Notes: generated by a model not told the origin, from the letters alone. A DNA stretch of 64,000 nt from Dryomyza anilis (GCA_951804985.1 OX638130.1:106900040-106964039), one strand, 5' to 3'. Positions 48,360 through 61,599 are shown, counted from the first letter of the stretch. A program made the numbers and translations.

Positions 48360-51290
48360 GCATTCACCTATTAATCGATTAATACCATTTTCTGAAAATG
48401 ACAGTTCGGTGGGAAATTTTGCAAATTTCCCATTTGGGGGAAGCGAAATTTCGAAACTTCATAAGTCCACTTCGAATTTTTCGAAACTTCAAATTATCGA
48501 TATCAAATTATTTACTTTATTTTGAAATAATTAAATTTAAAAGTTTTGAATGAAAATGTTTATATTTTACTGATTCTAACAATGACTGTATATTTATATT
48601 TAGATTTAATAGATTTAGAGTCGATTTAAAGTCGACTTTAAAAATAAATTCGACTAATTTTTAGATTTTGTACTCTCTAAGAAATCTAATTTAGCTACTT
48701 CTGTTACATTAATTGCAGTTAATTTACCCATTTTATCAAATAAAAACACTAATACGTCCGTAAAAATAAACATCTGGCATGTTTTTCATGAAAAATATGT
48801 TATTTAACACCAATGAACTGTTTTGAGAGAAATCACACTTTTAAAATGGTAACTTTACAGATTCTGCAATGTTTTGTATATGAACACATTGAAGTGTGCG
48901 ATTTTTACACACTTTATATGTAAAAATTACGTTCGGCATACACAAAAACGTGTAACAAGATCTTTAGCTGAAGTTTTATTCACTTACAAATAAAGAAAAA
49001 GAAAAGTTGCTTATCGTAAATTAAAACATCAATACTCAAATCTCACTTCTTGATGATGTTATCAAGTTTTCACTTACATATGTTTGTACCATAAAAAAAA
49101 CATATCAATGTGCTAACAAATATAAATTTATAGCAAATATACCAATTTTGTATAATTTTATTATTATAAATTATTATTATTATTATTATGCGTATACGCA
49201 TTATTATATGCATAAATACAGGGGGTTACTATGTATCGCGATCCGAAAGTCAATGCGATACGAAAATCAATTTAAATCGAAGAACAAAGCGTTACGAAGG
49301 CAAATTCATACAATCTAACGGAATTGACAAGTTAGCCGTGTACACACAAAAAAATAATGGCTTGACGTGTAGTTGTTTCAACGAATATTCATTTGCATCT
49401 ACCAAATTTAGTCAGTTTCAACTGAAATTCATTTGTGGTAAACAATAGTATGAAGCGTAACCAACTATTAGTTGAAGCAACTGCAACATTGATTGGGGAA
49501 ACAAACTTTTTATCCATTTTCAATTTTATTGTTTCCATTGCCACGGCAACTAAATTAAAAATGAGACCTAACCAATATTTAGTTGACTTAATAGATAGCT
49601 ATATAACATTAAGTTGTAGCAACCAATATTTATTTGATTCAACTGTGAAATCAGTTGTCTTGCATAATAGCGATGCCAAAGCAGGACAACACCAGTCGCG
49701 CAAGCTTTACATTTTTCACTCGTTTTGTTTTGCGGACAGCGCGTGCCACGTCTTAGTCTTAAACAATATTTGGAATTGTTTTAAGGCGATTTCAGATTTT
49801 TTCACTATTTTTTTGTTTTGTGCTGCGGATAGTGCGTGCCACGTCTTAAACAAAATTTGGAATTGTTTTAAGGCTTGTTCGTTTTTAATGTTCATGCTCA
49901 AATATACTTTCTTCCACTAGAGACATGCTATTCTACAGAGTACTTCCTATTGTGTTTCTATATGTTGTATTTATATATGCAGCCCTAGCGCTCCAACGTG
50001 TTGCAAACACGAAGTCAGCAGCACAACGAATCGTCGGCAATGTTCGATCTCGGGAACGCTGTTGTGACGCTGACTTCGTGTTTGCAACACGTTGGAGCGC
50101 TAGGTAAAATGGCCGATTTCTTATAATTAAATGGTTCGGCTACTGTGGCTCACGGATTCGTAGAGGCGGCACAGTCAGTCATCGAAAGGTGAAAAATAAA
50201 TTTAAAGATTTGATTTATCCAAAAGGACATTTTCAAAAAGTGAAGATAATGTCAAAGAAAAAAAATCGCTGATAATCGCCTCGCAATGCAAGCGTTTTCA
50301 ACACATTATCGGAGGCCGCAGCGACTCGCTGATGCAGCTGCCGCTCTTTGGTATCGGCGGATGCTTTTGCAGACATTACTCGTCCTTCGACTATCGTGTC
50401 TCCTTTACACTCATCACCGGTGGCGGCACCAGCGGGCATCAGTAATCCTAATAATATTAGAGACATCCGACATAAGAAGTATCGTGTTGCCGCCAGTTGG
50501 TATATGTAAAAATATAATTATTTAAATATATTTAATTAATTTTGTGATAGCTTACCCGTTGTTAAACAATTTTTTTAAATGACAAAAGAAAAAACAGACA
50601 GCCAATTTCGAGAAATTCATACAATTTACTATGAAATATGAATGATCAAACCAATTCATAGTAAATTTTCTAGAAACGCTAACAATTATAAAATGTTATT
50701 GTGCGTAGTAAAAATATATGAAACGTAGTAAAATTTTCGATATACTTTTTCCCTGGGTGTATAATATACTTGTTCTGTTGTGCTTTTTTTAACACGCATT
50801 ATTTGAATAAATACAGGGTTTTGTGTTTATATTGTACACACATAAAAATGTATTTTGACACTACAGATGTGTACTCGTTTTACATACTTCTGTGTGTAAA
50901 TTTTATTTTTACACATTCGTTGGCATTTACTACATTAATAAGAGGAAACCGGTTTCCTACATTTATTATAGTCAATTTTTCTTTGAGTGTAGGAAAGTTC
51001 GAAATTTTTAAAGAAATACAAATTTAGAATTAATTCGAACAAGTGTTTTATGTACAAGAAGAACACTGTTTAGGAAATGTTTAGAAAACCTGTTTTATGA
51101 CGAAAAAATGGAGCACAAAGCAGAATTGATGACAGATTTTTGACGAAAAAATCAAAAACAAAAGGAAATTGATGACAATCGAATTGTTTTGGTTTTCTTG
51201 TTTTGGTTTGCCCAGATTAAAATATCAAAAACTAATTAATTTAACGACCTAAAGATTAATACGATTTATACAAATTAAGGCCAACAGACA
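48360..51290. other. Intergenic region between the snoRNA host gene and TBCK
   Basis: No protein gene is supported. It contains a worn repeat with CAACCAATATTTA/AACCAACTATTAG phrases at 49340-49640, a direct duplication of about 96 bp (GCGTGCCACGTCTTA at 49740 and 49836) and a perfect inverted repeat at 49984-50104, described separately. The last few hundred bases should hold the TBCK promoter. Confidence 0.5.
49984..50104. repeat. Perfect 36-bp inverted repeat with 49-base spacer
   Basis: The left arm 49984-50019 (starting CCTAGCGCTCCAACGTG) is matched without error by the right arm 50069-50104. The spacer is GC-rich (CGAATCGTCGGCAATG). It could be a young MITE or a hairpin RNA source. No flanking duplication is obvious. 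Confidence 0.85.
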
Positions 51291-51383
51291 AAACATGCGA
51301 ACAAGTGCTTGAATAAGTCTAGTGCTTCAGTAAGTGTAGTGGTATTGCTTATCAAGCGGAAATCTGCAGAGCGCAACACAAAA

Positions 51384-54300
51384 ATGACGCCCACCGTTTG
51401 CAAAAACGATTCCCAAAAATTGGCCGTCATCACTTTCTTTGCACGGACACATGCCGGCGATGTGTGTGGCAGCAACGGACTACCACTTACGCCCAACTCG
51501 ATAGCGATCTTGGGCAGAGCGCAAATGTTAAAGGTGCTGCGTCATGCGAATCTCTGTCAGTATCTGGATATTGTACGTGGCAAACATGGTGCGTAGCGAC
51601 AAAAATGCATACATAATACTCAATGTACACAATACTCAATGTACACTTTTCAGAACGCACCATTGTTGTGTCCGAATATGTGGGCAACAATTTGGAGCAA
51701 AAGTTTAAGGCAGACAATAGCTGCTTGAATGAGCAGCAAGTGCTGCGTGTCTTCTACCAGGTGGCAGCTGCTTTGCAGGAGCTCAGCGCGCATCAGTTGG
51801 TCATGCACAACCTGGAGCCAAAGCACATATTGCTTGACGAGCTGGACAATGTGAAGCTCTTCAATTATGGTCTGTTTCATATGACCAATGGCGGCGAATA
51901 TGTACCGTTTCCCATTGGGTGAGTTTTTCTATTCAAGCTATACAATATTCAGATTGAATTTAATAGAGCAAATAAAAAATGAATTAGGGAAAAAATCAAT
52001 TATTTAAAACTAAAAACCGAACCCTTAACGAGGTTGAAACTCAAATTCTAAACATTATTCTGAAATCTTTGTAAAATGATCTACTTAATTCCGTCCACAG
52101 CAACATACGCTACATGCCTCCGGAGCGTTTGCTCGGCTGCCAACACAACATCAAAAGCGACATCTGGTCGCTGGGCATGCTAACAGCTGAGCTGCTGCTG
52201 CAGACACCGCTCTGGCGCAATCTGAAAATATCACATATTGCACGTAAAATACTCTCCTTCTGCAAGACACAGAACATATTCGAGAAAATAGCACGCGAAC
52301 ACAATTGTCTGCAGCTGTTCGAACAGTTGCCGAGCTCGTTGCGCGCTCTCGTCGAGAGTTGTCTGTGTCTGTTGCCCGCACAGCGTCCATTGCCGTCGCT
52401 ACTGCTGCAGCATGATCTTTTTCAAGCGAATCTCAACGCCTACGAGGTACGTCCCGCAGCAAAGTCGCGTCAGTTATTGTTGCGCTGCCCGCTGGAACAG
52501 CTCTACTACTGGTGGCAACTGGCTGGCGGTGATGTGCAGGCCGAACTGAAGAGGGAGGGTCTCATACGCAGCGAGGCGCCCATTCTCTCAATGCCACAGT
52601 TGGTCTGCATGAATGGTAACATGGTGGCGCCCAAGCGCAGTCAATCCTATCTAATGGATGATCGTGTGGTGCCGCTGCGTCTGACGAATCTAATTGAACG
52701 GCTGCGTCGATTGCCTGCCATGGCGTATTTTCCGCTTATACATTCGCCCATGTTTGTGTGTAATTTTGGTGCCGGCATGGAACAGTTGCCGCTGGTCATA
52801 CGCGAGAAGGACATTGAATATCAGTTTCATCGTGTACGTTTGTTTTCGCGTTTGCTAAAGGTTTGTTTGTCTTGCTCTTAACTGTTATAGCTGCTCTACT
52901 GTGGTTTGTGCATGTTGCAGGGTTATCCGTATACCGCCGATTTGATTTGCAAAGAGGCGGCCATCGATATACCGCCGCTGTTGCGCGGTCCCATTTGGGC
53001 CTGCCTTCTGGATGTGCTGCCCAACGGCAGCTACGCGAAGATTGACAAATTTACGCCCACCTCCACCGATCGTCAGGTTGCCTAATAATTGTTGCATTAT
53101 TTTAAACATATAACTCATAGACATTCAAACATTAGATTGAGGTTGATATACCGCGTTGTCATCAGTACGACGAGTTGCTCTCATCGCCGGAGGGACACCG
53201 CAAGCTGAAGCGCTTGCTAAAGGCTTGGGTCACTGCGCATCCACAGTATGTCTACTGGCAGGGACTGGACTCGTTGACGGCGCCATTTCTATACTTGAAT
53301 TTCAATAATGAAGGTAAGTTTTAGCTACTCCATTTACAAATATAATTCAGAAAAAATAAACTGAAATTCAAAAGGCATCAATTGTAATTAAGAAATTTCA
53401 TTTCATCAATTGTAATTGATATTTTCTGTATTCTAAATAAGAAATTGTGAAAGCAATTAATTTAATTTCTAAATTTCAATTGAATTTTAATTAGCATATG
53501 TAAATTCCAATAAATCTTTTATGAATTACATTTGTAAATGGTAAAAACTTTCTCAAAATGCCGAATTTTATTCAGAATAGTCAACATTAAAGTTATTTTT
53601 GATACAAATGTTATATTTATTACATTTCCTGTATTTATCTGTATTTATTAATATTAAAAATTCTGTATTTATTTCAGGGACTGAAACCCTTTGGAATATC
53701 GATTTCGGTTCTGATTCCAATATTTTTTTTGGGTTCCGATTCCGATTCCACACATTTTTTGAATAACGGTCCCGATTCCGGTTCCAAAAATCAAAACGGT
53801 TTCGATCCTTTGCGGTCCCTGACAGACACTAAAATAGATTTTTAAAATAGCGGTTTCAACAAAAAAATTATATGGGTTGCGGTTCTCATTCCACACATTT
53901 TTTAATAACAGTTCCAATTTCGTTTCCAAAAATCGAAACGGTTCCGGTTCCAATTATTTGCGGTCCCTAACATGCACTAACATTGATTTCTGTAATCCGG
54001 TTCCGATTCCGATCCTTTGCGGTCCCTGACAGACACTAAAATAGATTTTTAAAATAGCAGTTCCAACTAAAAAAGTATATGGGTTCCGCTTTTCATTCCA
54101 CACATTATGTAATAACGGTGCCGATTCCGGCTACAAAAATCTAAACGGTTCGGATTCTTTGCGGTCCCATAAAGGGCGTAAAATATCGTTTTCGGTTCCA
54201 AGATTTTTAAAATACCGGTTCCAACTAAACAATTATATGGGTTCCGCTTCATTGTTGTCCCTGACAGGCACTAAAACAAAATATATAAATTCCGCATCCC

Positions 54301-57300
54301 GTTTCACACATTTTTTAAAATAATGGTTCCGATTTCGGTTCCAAAAATCCAAACGTTTCCGGTTTCGATTATTTGCGGTCCCTGACAGGCACTAAAATAG
54401 ATTTTAAAATAACGGTTCCGATTCCAATTCCAAAAAAAAAAAATATACGGATTCCGGATCCCGTTGCAAACATTTTTTAAAATAACGGTTCCGATTCTGG
54501 TTCCAAAATCGAAATGGTTCCGATTCTTTGCGGTCCCTGACAGGCACTAAAATTGATTTTTAAAAATGCGGATCCGGTTTCGATTTCTGTTCCAACAAAA
54601 AAATATATGGGTTCCGATTCCCATTCAACACATTTTTTTAATAGCGGTTCCGATTCCGGTTACAAAAATCGAAACGATTCCGATTTTTTGCGGGCCCATA
54701 CAGGGACTAAATGTCGCTTCAGATTCCAAGATTTTTTAAATAGCGGCTCCGATTCCGGTTCCACACATTTTTTTAATTACTGTTCCGATTCCGCTTACGG
54801 TTCCAAAAATCGAAACGGTTTCATTACCGGTTACGATTCTTTGCGGTCCCTGATTTATTTAACTTAATGATGAAAATTAAAAAAATTACTACAAATGCAT
54901 TTTTGTTTACTACAGTCCGTATATATTGAAATATCATTAATATCATGGAAAAAATACTACATCTGCTTTTATTTTTACTGCACTTTGTATTTTGTTAAAA
55001 TCCATGAACAATTATGTCCACTCTCAAAAATGATAAGATTGTAAAACAAATATATTTTCCTGTTGATAAACTAAATATGCAAATTCAAAATTGCAGAAAG
55101 CAAAAAAAAAAACAACTACAGTTCTTGCATTATGTAGAAAACTAGTGTTTCTAAAACATTGTGTAGTAAAATCAAGTCAAATAAATACAAATGCACTTGA
55201 AAACACGCAACTGTAGTAAAACTAAATTTTTTCAAAACAATTATAAAAATGTATTAAATTTTACTACATTAGTTTTTCGGTGTAGTAATTTTAAAAATTA
55301 TGTTTAATTTTTCTTTACAGAACTTGCATTTCTCAGTCTCTACAAATTCATACCCAAGTACTTGCAGTGGTTTTTCCTCAAGGACAACTCGAACATCATC
55401 AAAGAGTATTTGTGCAAATTCTCACAGCTGACTGCATTCCATGAACCGACACTGGCCAAGCACTTGGCCAGCATTAACTTTATACCCGAGCTCTTTGCAA
55501 TACCCTGGTTTCTGACAATGTTCTCACGTATGCATTGTGTTGCTAAAAACAAAAACTATTTTTGCATTGATATTTATTTTATGTCGTAGATGTTTTTCCG
55601 TTACACAAAATCATGCATTTGTGGGACAAACTAATGCTGGGCGACAATTCGTATCCGCTGTTTATAGGAATCGCCATACTGAAGCAACTAAAAACAACGC
55701 TGCTCGCTTCGGGTTTCAATGAGTGTATATTATTGTTCTCCGATTTGCCTGATATTGTGATGGAGAATTGTGTTATCGAGTCGCAAAAAATGTATGAATT
55801 GACGCCGAAAAGTATTTCGCATCGGCAACATGTGCGGCGTACACAGGAGCCGGGTGAATTTGTAAGTTGCACTATTTAGAAAGAGTTTTCTTTTGGTATT
55901 TTGTAATAAACAAGTGATTTTCTGCTTGTTAGGACATAACTGCCGAGGTGAATTTAACACATCTACAGTCGGAAATGTGCGCACGTCTCAGCGCCAATGA
56001 TTTTTGTCAGCTGTTGTCGCAGGCGCCCGCCACAATGCGACCCATTGACTTGCGCAGCATTAACGATTATGCGCGTGTGCATGTGGCCAATAGCATCAAT
56101 ATACCGTACAGTTCGGTGCAGCTGGGTGAGTCGCGTTTGGAGACGCTAAATGTGCCGCAATTGGAGCAGCTGCTGGCCGGACGCATAGTCGTTTGTCTGA
56201 GCAATGTACACGAGCAGGCAATGGCGGTAGGTTTTTACATTTAACAAAGCACTTAACTAATACACTAAAAATGTCTATAAACATTCCTTACACCATTGCT
56301 ATATAATTTTTTAAATGAGTAGAAAAGTTATTTGAATTTTGGTTATTTTAAACGTTATTCTGAACTATTTTTTTATCACCATTAACCATTTTATTTTTTC
56401 TAATAACAATTTAAATAGTTAAAAAAAATTAAAATTAACTAAAAAATTTAAGAAAAAAAGTCCAGATTAGATCGACATATCTTAAAAACTAACTAGAAAA
56501 TTGATATTTATTTTTATATTAAAATTTGACTGGACAATTATGAAGAAGGCTGTGTTAAATTAAATTGTAAAGCTCTGAAATTTATTGAAAAAAGTGACTA
56601 AAAAGAGACTACAATTTCGGCGGCATCGCAAATCATACCAAACAACTCATACCATTGGTATGAGATGTCCATTGGTATGAGATGTATTGGTATAAAGTGT
56701 CTTGGTATGGGAAGTTTTGGCATGAGTTGTCTTGGTATGAGTTGTCTTGGTATGAGATGTTTTGGTAAGAGATGTCTTGGTATGAGTTGTCTTGGTATGA
56801 GTATTGGTATGAGATGTCTTGGTATGAGTTGTCTTGGTATGAGATGTCTTGGTATGAGTTGTCTTGGTATGAGATGTATTGGTATGAAGTGGCCTGGTAT
56901 GAGATGTCTTGGTATGAGATGTCTTGGTATGAGATGTCTTGGTATGAGATGTCTAGTATGAAGTGTTTTGGTATGAGTTGTCTTGGTATGAGATGTCTTG
57001 ATATGAGTTGTCTTGGTATGAGATGTCTTGGTATGAGATGTCTTGGTATGAGATGTCTTGGTATGAGATGTCTAGTATGAAGTGTTTTGGTATGAGATGT
57101 CTTGGTATGAGATGTCTTGATATGAGTTGTCTTGGTATGAGATGTCTTGGTATGAGATGTCTTGGTATGAGATGTCTTGGTATGAGATGTCTAGTATGAA
57201 GTGTTTTGGTATGAGATGTCTTGGTATGAAATTTCTCGGTATGAAGTGTCTTGATATGAGTTGTGTTGGTATGAGATGTCTTGGTATGAGTTGTCTTGGT

Positions 57301-58552
57301 ATGAGATGTTTTGGTATGAGTTGTCTTGGTATGAGATTTCTTAGTATGAGATTTCTTGGTATGAAGTGTCTTGGTATGAGTTGTCTTGGTATGAGATGTC
57401 TTAGTATGAGTTGCCTTGGTATGAGATGTCTTGGTATGAGATTTCTTCGTATGAGTTGTCTTGGTATGAGATGTATTGGTATGAGATGTTTTGGTATGAG
57501 ATATTTTGGTATGAAGTGTCTTGGTATGAGATGTCTTGGTATGAGTTGCCTTGGTATGAGATGTCTTGGTATGAGATGTCTTGGTATGAAGTGACTTGGT
57601 ATGAGTTGCCTAGGTATGAGATGTCTTGGTATGAGATGTCTTGGTATGAAGTGACTTGGTATGATATGTCTTGGTATGAGATGTCTAGTATGAAGTGTTT
57701 TGGTATGAGATGTCTTGGTATGAAATATCTTGGTATGAGATGGCTTGATATGAGTTGTCTTGGTATGAAGTGTCTTGATATGAGATGTCTTGGTATGAGA
57801 TGTTTTGGTATGAGATGTCTAGTATGAAGTGTTTTGGTATGAGTTGTCTTGGTATGAGATGTCTTGATATGAGTTGTCTTGGTATGAGATGTCTTGGTAT
57901 GAAGTGTCTTGGTATGAGATGTCTTGGTATGAGATGTCTTGGTATGAGATGTCTAGTATGAAGTGTTTTGGTATGAGATGTCTTGGTATGAAATTTCTCG
58001 GTATGAAGTGTCTTGATATGAGTTGTGTTGGTATGAGATGTCTTGGTATGAGTTGTCTTGGTATGAGATGTTTTGGTATGAGTTGTCTTGGTATGAGATT
58101 TCTTAGTATGAGATTTCTTGGTATGAGATGTCTTGGTATGAGTTGTCTTGGTATGAGTTGTCTTGGTATGAGTTGCCTTGGTATGAGATGTCTTGGTATG
58201 AGATGTCTTGGTATGAAGTGACTTGGTATGAGTTGCCTTGGTATGAAGTGTCTTGGTATGAGATGTCTTGGTATGAGAGGTTTTGGTATGAGATGTCTTG
58301 GTATGAGTTGCCTTGTTATGAGATGTCTTGGTATGAGTTGTCTTGGTTTGAGATGTCCGCTCGAATTATATAGAAATGACGTTTGTAGTTTTTTTTTGGG
58401 TACACAAATATTATCTTTAATTAAAACATTTCACACATTTTTTGCAGTTTTCGAAATTCCTCATCGAGTGCGGCGTTCCATATGTTTGCATATTACACAA
58501 AGGTTTCAATATACTGCACACCATCGAGCCGAATATTTTAATTTCCAATTAA
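51384..58552 (+). CDS. TBCK: TBCK: TBC domain-containing protein kinase-like, nine exons, 812 aa
   Basis: Exons are 51384-51588, 51654-51918, 52101-52860, 52921-53076, 53136-53313, 55321-55527, 55590-55861, 55933-56226 and 58448-58552; all joins are in phase. The N-terminal kinase-like domain starts after [15 protein letters not shown]. The catalytic loop reads [10 protein letters not shown] instead of HRD and the metal-binding site FNYG instead of DFG, so it is a pseudokinase. It includes YMPPERLLG in the activation-segment position. The TBC (Rab-GAP) domain, about residues 405-640, carries [11 protein letters not shown] (arginine finger) and YWQGLDSL (glutamine finger). The C-terminal rhodanese-like domain has [20 protein letters not shown]. 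The end is [14 protein letters not shown] and a stop. Human TBCK (about 890 aa) has the same order and is linked to mTOR signalling, endolysosomal traffic and the FERRY complex. The start ATG follows AACACAAAA. Introns 5 and 8 are swollen by tandem repeats. Confidence 0.96.
53680..54860. repeat. GGTTCCGATTCC / GCGGTCCCTGACAGG array in TBCK intron 5
   Basis: Diverged units of very roughly 150 bp, each with TTTGCGGTCCCTGACAGGCA, CACTAAAATAGATTTT and CGGTTCCGATTCCGG phrases, repeat about eight times. Examples of the first phrase lie near 53812, 53967, 54022, 54375, 54527 and 54841. The same family is at 1555-1860. It lies wholly within an intron. Confidence 0.75.
56653..58357. repeat. 15-bp minisatellite (CTTGGTATGAGATGT) with higher-order structure, TBCK intron 8
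   Basis: About 113 units of CTTGGTATGAGATGT or the variant CTTGGTATGAGTTGT span 1.7 kb. CTAGTATGAAG marker units occur at 56953, 57072 and 57191 (119-bp period) and again at 57685, 57819 and 57953. A block with the rare variant ATTTCTCGGT is repeated at 57231 and 57993, 762 bp apart. Because the unit is a multiple of three and lacks stops, it creates long false open frames (GMRCL and YEMSW repeats). The array starts at an inverted repeat CTCATACC/GGTATGAG. Confidence 0.95.
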
Positions 58553-58559
58553 GTATTTT

Positions 58560-59365
58560 TCTAAATACCTTCATTTATCTTAAAGGTTTACTAAGTATTT
58601 CATATTTTATAATATATCGGTTGTTTAATTTTAATATGAACGTATTTAAAAATGTGGCTTTGCTTAATTTGTAAAATCAGCAAATGCTATTTCGAAAATA
58701 GTTTTAAAATTGCTGTTCTTTTGTGCTAAAAATAAATATGAAAAGCGTTGTGAAACTCGAACTACGTGATACTCTAATAAAACACAACACAATGTATTTG
58801 GTTTACATTCTTTATATATATATTTTTATTAAGTTTTCTTCTAATTATTTGCAACTTAAATTGTATTAAGCTACAGTTGTTAAGTATTTTATAAATATTA
58901 TAATTATTATAATAAAGAAATTTGTTAAATTAAAAATATTTCGCATAATTTTTAAAATTTGCTCTGTACATTTTTCGTTTGTCTATTGTAAAAAAAAAAA
59001 CAAAAATGTATACAAAAATATTTTCATTAAATGCTGTAACTAATATTTGCTACTTAATAATTGATTTGACTTCATTTTTTAAATATTTTACTTAATACAT
59101 TAAATACAAAATACAATAATTTATAAATTTATTAGTAAATTGTATTAAAAAAATTTTAATTTATTTTAAAGAACACATATAGTTTTATATTAGGCTATGC
59201 TTTTTAAACTTGTTTTTCTTTAATGCGTATATATATATAACAATATTGCGTTGTTTTTCGAATATAATCGGCAACATATTTTTCTTTAGAATAATTTTTG
59301 CTTATACAGTTTTGTTCTCTATTAAATATTTTTTGCAATTTTAGTTATGGCTTTAAAAAAAAATT
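58560..59365. other. TBCK 3' untranslated region and AT-rich flank
   Basis: AATAAA motifs occur near 58728 and 58779, within about 230 bases of the stop codon, and probably end the TBCK transcript. Beyond about 58800 there is AT-rich DNA with nothing supportable. Confidence 0.45.
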
Positions 59366-59369
59366 GTAC

Positions 59370-59625
59370 GGCCATGTTCCGACTTTCGATCGAATTCCAA
59401 TCGAATTTCATATAAAATATGTAAAAAAACGGTTTTGAATTCGATGTCACAATACAAAAATGTGTTTTTCAAACGAATTCAAATCGTTGAAATCGAAGCA
59501 AACGGATTGAATTCATTGAAAAAACTAATTTTTGTTCTGAGACATCGAATTCAAAACCGTTTGTTTACATATTTTATATGAAATTCGATTGGAATTCGAT
59601 CGAAAATCGGAACAAGGCCGGTAAT
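59370..59625. mobile_element. MITE with long inverted ends (GGCCATGTTCCGAC)
   Basis: The left arm GGCCATGTTCCGACTTTCG through ATTTCATATAAAATATG is matched in inverse by the right arm, CATATTTTATATGAAAT through CGGAACAAGGCC. Arms are about 90 bp, with further internal complementarity (GGTTTTGAATTCGATGTC). No open frame. Confidence 0.8.
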
Positions 59626-60194
59626 TTGGGGAAAATTCCGTTTTATTTAAGTAGCACATTTTCCGTATTGTAATTCTCATAAATTCTTTATTTAAATAAA
59701 TACATAATGTAGAAAAGATAAAAGCAAATGTAGTAATTGTTCTACATATTTCTAAACGTTGCAATAAATACAAAACAATTTTTAATACAAATGTAGTAAA
59801 ATTTTATATATGTATTTATTTAAATATATTTTTCTTTATTTTAAATGCATTATTTTTAATCGGTGTAGACATTTTTTAATATTTGTATAACTTTAGAATA
59901 TCGGGACAATGTCCAAAATGTACTATTTATTATGAATAATTGAAATCATTATCTTAAAAGCTGTTAACACATTGTGAAAAAATAATTTGAATGAGATATA
60001 TTCAAAACTAACTGCTTATCAGAAAATGCTCATACAATATGAACGAACATCTGATTAAACATGATAAAATCACATTTTTGGGTATTGCATCTATATGTAA
60101 AAATGTAATTCTACAAATTTATATTGAAATATACATCATTTCTACGCATCTTACGAAAACGACATGTTTTACACTACGGGAAAATATTATGAAT

Positions 60195-60508
60195 CGGTAC
60201 TAGTTCTGCCCTTTTATATGCAATTAACTGGCAATTACATTTTTAACATGGCGTTGTCATATGAAGAGGTCAATTAACACCGCATGCAGACTTTTATTTA
60301 GACTTTTCACAGAACTGGTCTTCAGTTAGAGAATTTTAAACTTAATCAAGACCAATTCAGTGATAGGTCTGCATGATGTTGAAGACTAGTTCATTGATAG
60401 GTCTTAAGGTCAGCATGAGGGGTTAATTCACCCCTTCCTATGACAACGCCATGTTAAAGTTGTCACATGATTTCATATGAAAGGGACTGAACTAAGACAG
60501 ATTTATAG
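60195..60508. mobile_element. Inverted-repeat element with AACATGGCGTTGTCAT arms
   Basis: TTTAACATGGCGTTGTCATA near 60250 is matched in inverse by TATGACAACGCCATGTTAAA near 60440, with outer flanks CCTTTTATATG and CATATGAAAGG also inverse. Related fragments lie at 2430-2600 and about 12470-12640. Confidence 0.7.
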
Positions 60509-60529
60509 TATTTTCTCGTAGGGTCGTAA

Positions 60530-61595
60530 CTACGGTAAGAAACATAAATTTAGGTTCCCCACGAAAACAATCACATTTTTGTATTATATCCAAGTAAAGA
60601 AGCATATCAATATCTTAGCAACGAAACAAAGCACAATTTTATTTTAGCCAAGAAAAGAAACACGTTTGTATTAAGCATGGTTAAAAAGCACATTTATCGT
60701 TTCGCGAAGAATAAAAGCATATATATTTTTTAAAGAAAGCTATTCCAGTAGATTGTTTTGTGCACAAGAGCAAACTTTATTGAACACATTAGTTTTTTTG
60801 CGATTTGCCTAGAATTTAATTGCGTCATTAGACAGTTTGTTTCCTTTGGAATTTAGCTAGAATTGCAAATATTTGTTACGTTGTAATTGCGCTAGAATAC
60901 AACTGCATCATTGATTTTTTTTTTTGGAAATTTAGTTTCATTGTGATTTAGCCAGAATCTAACTGCTTCATTGATAATTTTTTTTTTTGGATATATTGAA
61001 ATAGTTTAATCCAAAAATGTGAAAAATCAACAACATTTAATTATTTTGTGGCGTACAATATTACACAACACAAAAATATATAACCCAAACTTAAAATTTT
61101 TAACGCTTTTTTTGGGCAAAAATATTTTTTATTTCTTTCACTTGAATTTAAATTTTAAAAATAATGGCGCATAATCATAGACAATTTAAAGTCGACTTTT
61201 TTTTGACAAATTTTGTATAGAATAAATTGTCAAAAGCTGATTTTAAATTTAAAGATGAGTTTAAATTGTCTATAATTATAAACCATTCAGTTTAAATTTT
61301 CTTTTTTAATAATTTAAAATTAATAAACAATATTTATTAAATATTTTAATAAAAATGTGAGTTCTTTTTTAAAAGTTCTAACCCAAAAAACTGTCTATTG
61401 GAACGTGACAAAATTAAAAATGTGCTTTTGTTCGTAGACAAAATATAAATGTGTATCTATTCGTGTGAAAAATAAAGTTATGCTTCTGTTCGTGGAGAAA
61501 ATAAATGCTTCTTATCGTGGATAAAATAAATGTATGTTTCAGTTCGTAGCTAAAATAAACTTCAACTAATTTTAATGAAACATTTCTTTTAGTGT
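60530..61595. mobile_element. Foldback element with sub-repeated inverted arms
   Basis: The left arm (60530-60740) has several roughly 36-40-base units of the form ACGAAACAAAGCACAATTTT. The right arm (61390-61590) carries the inverse form (AAAATGTGCTTTTGTTCGT, ATGCTTCTGTTCGTGG). The middle includes a roughly 58-base direct repeat (AGCTAGAATTGC / CGCTAGAATACAACTGC / AGCCAGAATCTAACTGC). Arms built of short repeats resemble Foldback (FB)-type elements. No protein was seen. Confidence 0.6.
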
Positions 61596-61599
61596 GCCA

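Noticed and set aside
49435..49920. 161-aa open frame
   Set aside because: It spans a dispersed repeat and a roughly 96-bp duplication whose two halves give the same peptide phrase; there is no other support.
56665..58373. Several long open frames with GMRCL / YEMSW repeats
   Set aside because: They are translations of a stop-free 15-bp minisatellite lying wholly inside a TBCK intron; several overlapping frames are open at once, and each is broken only by unit-length variants.
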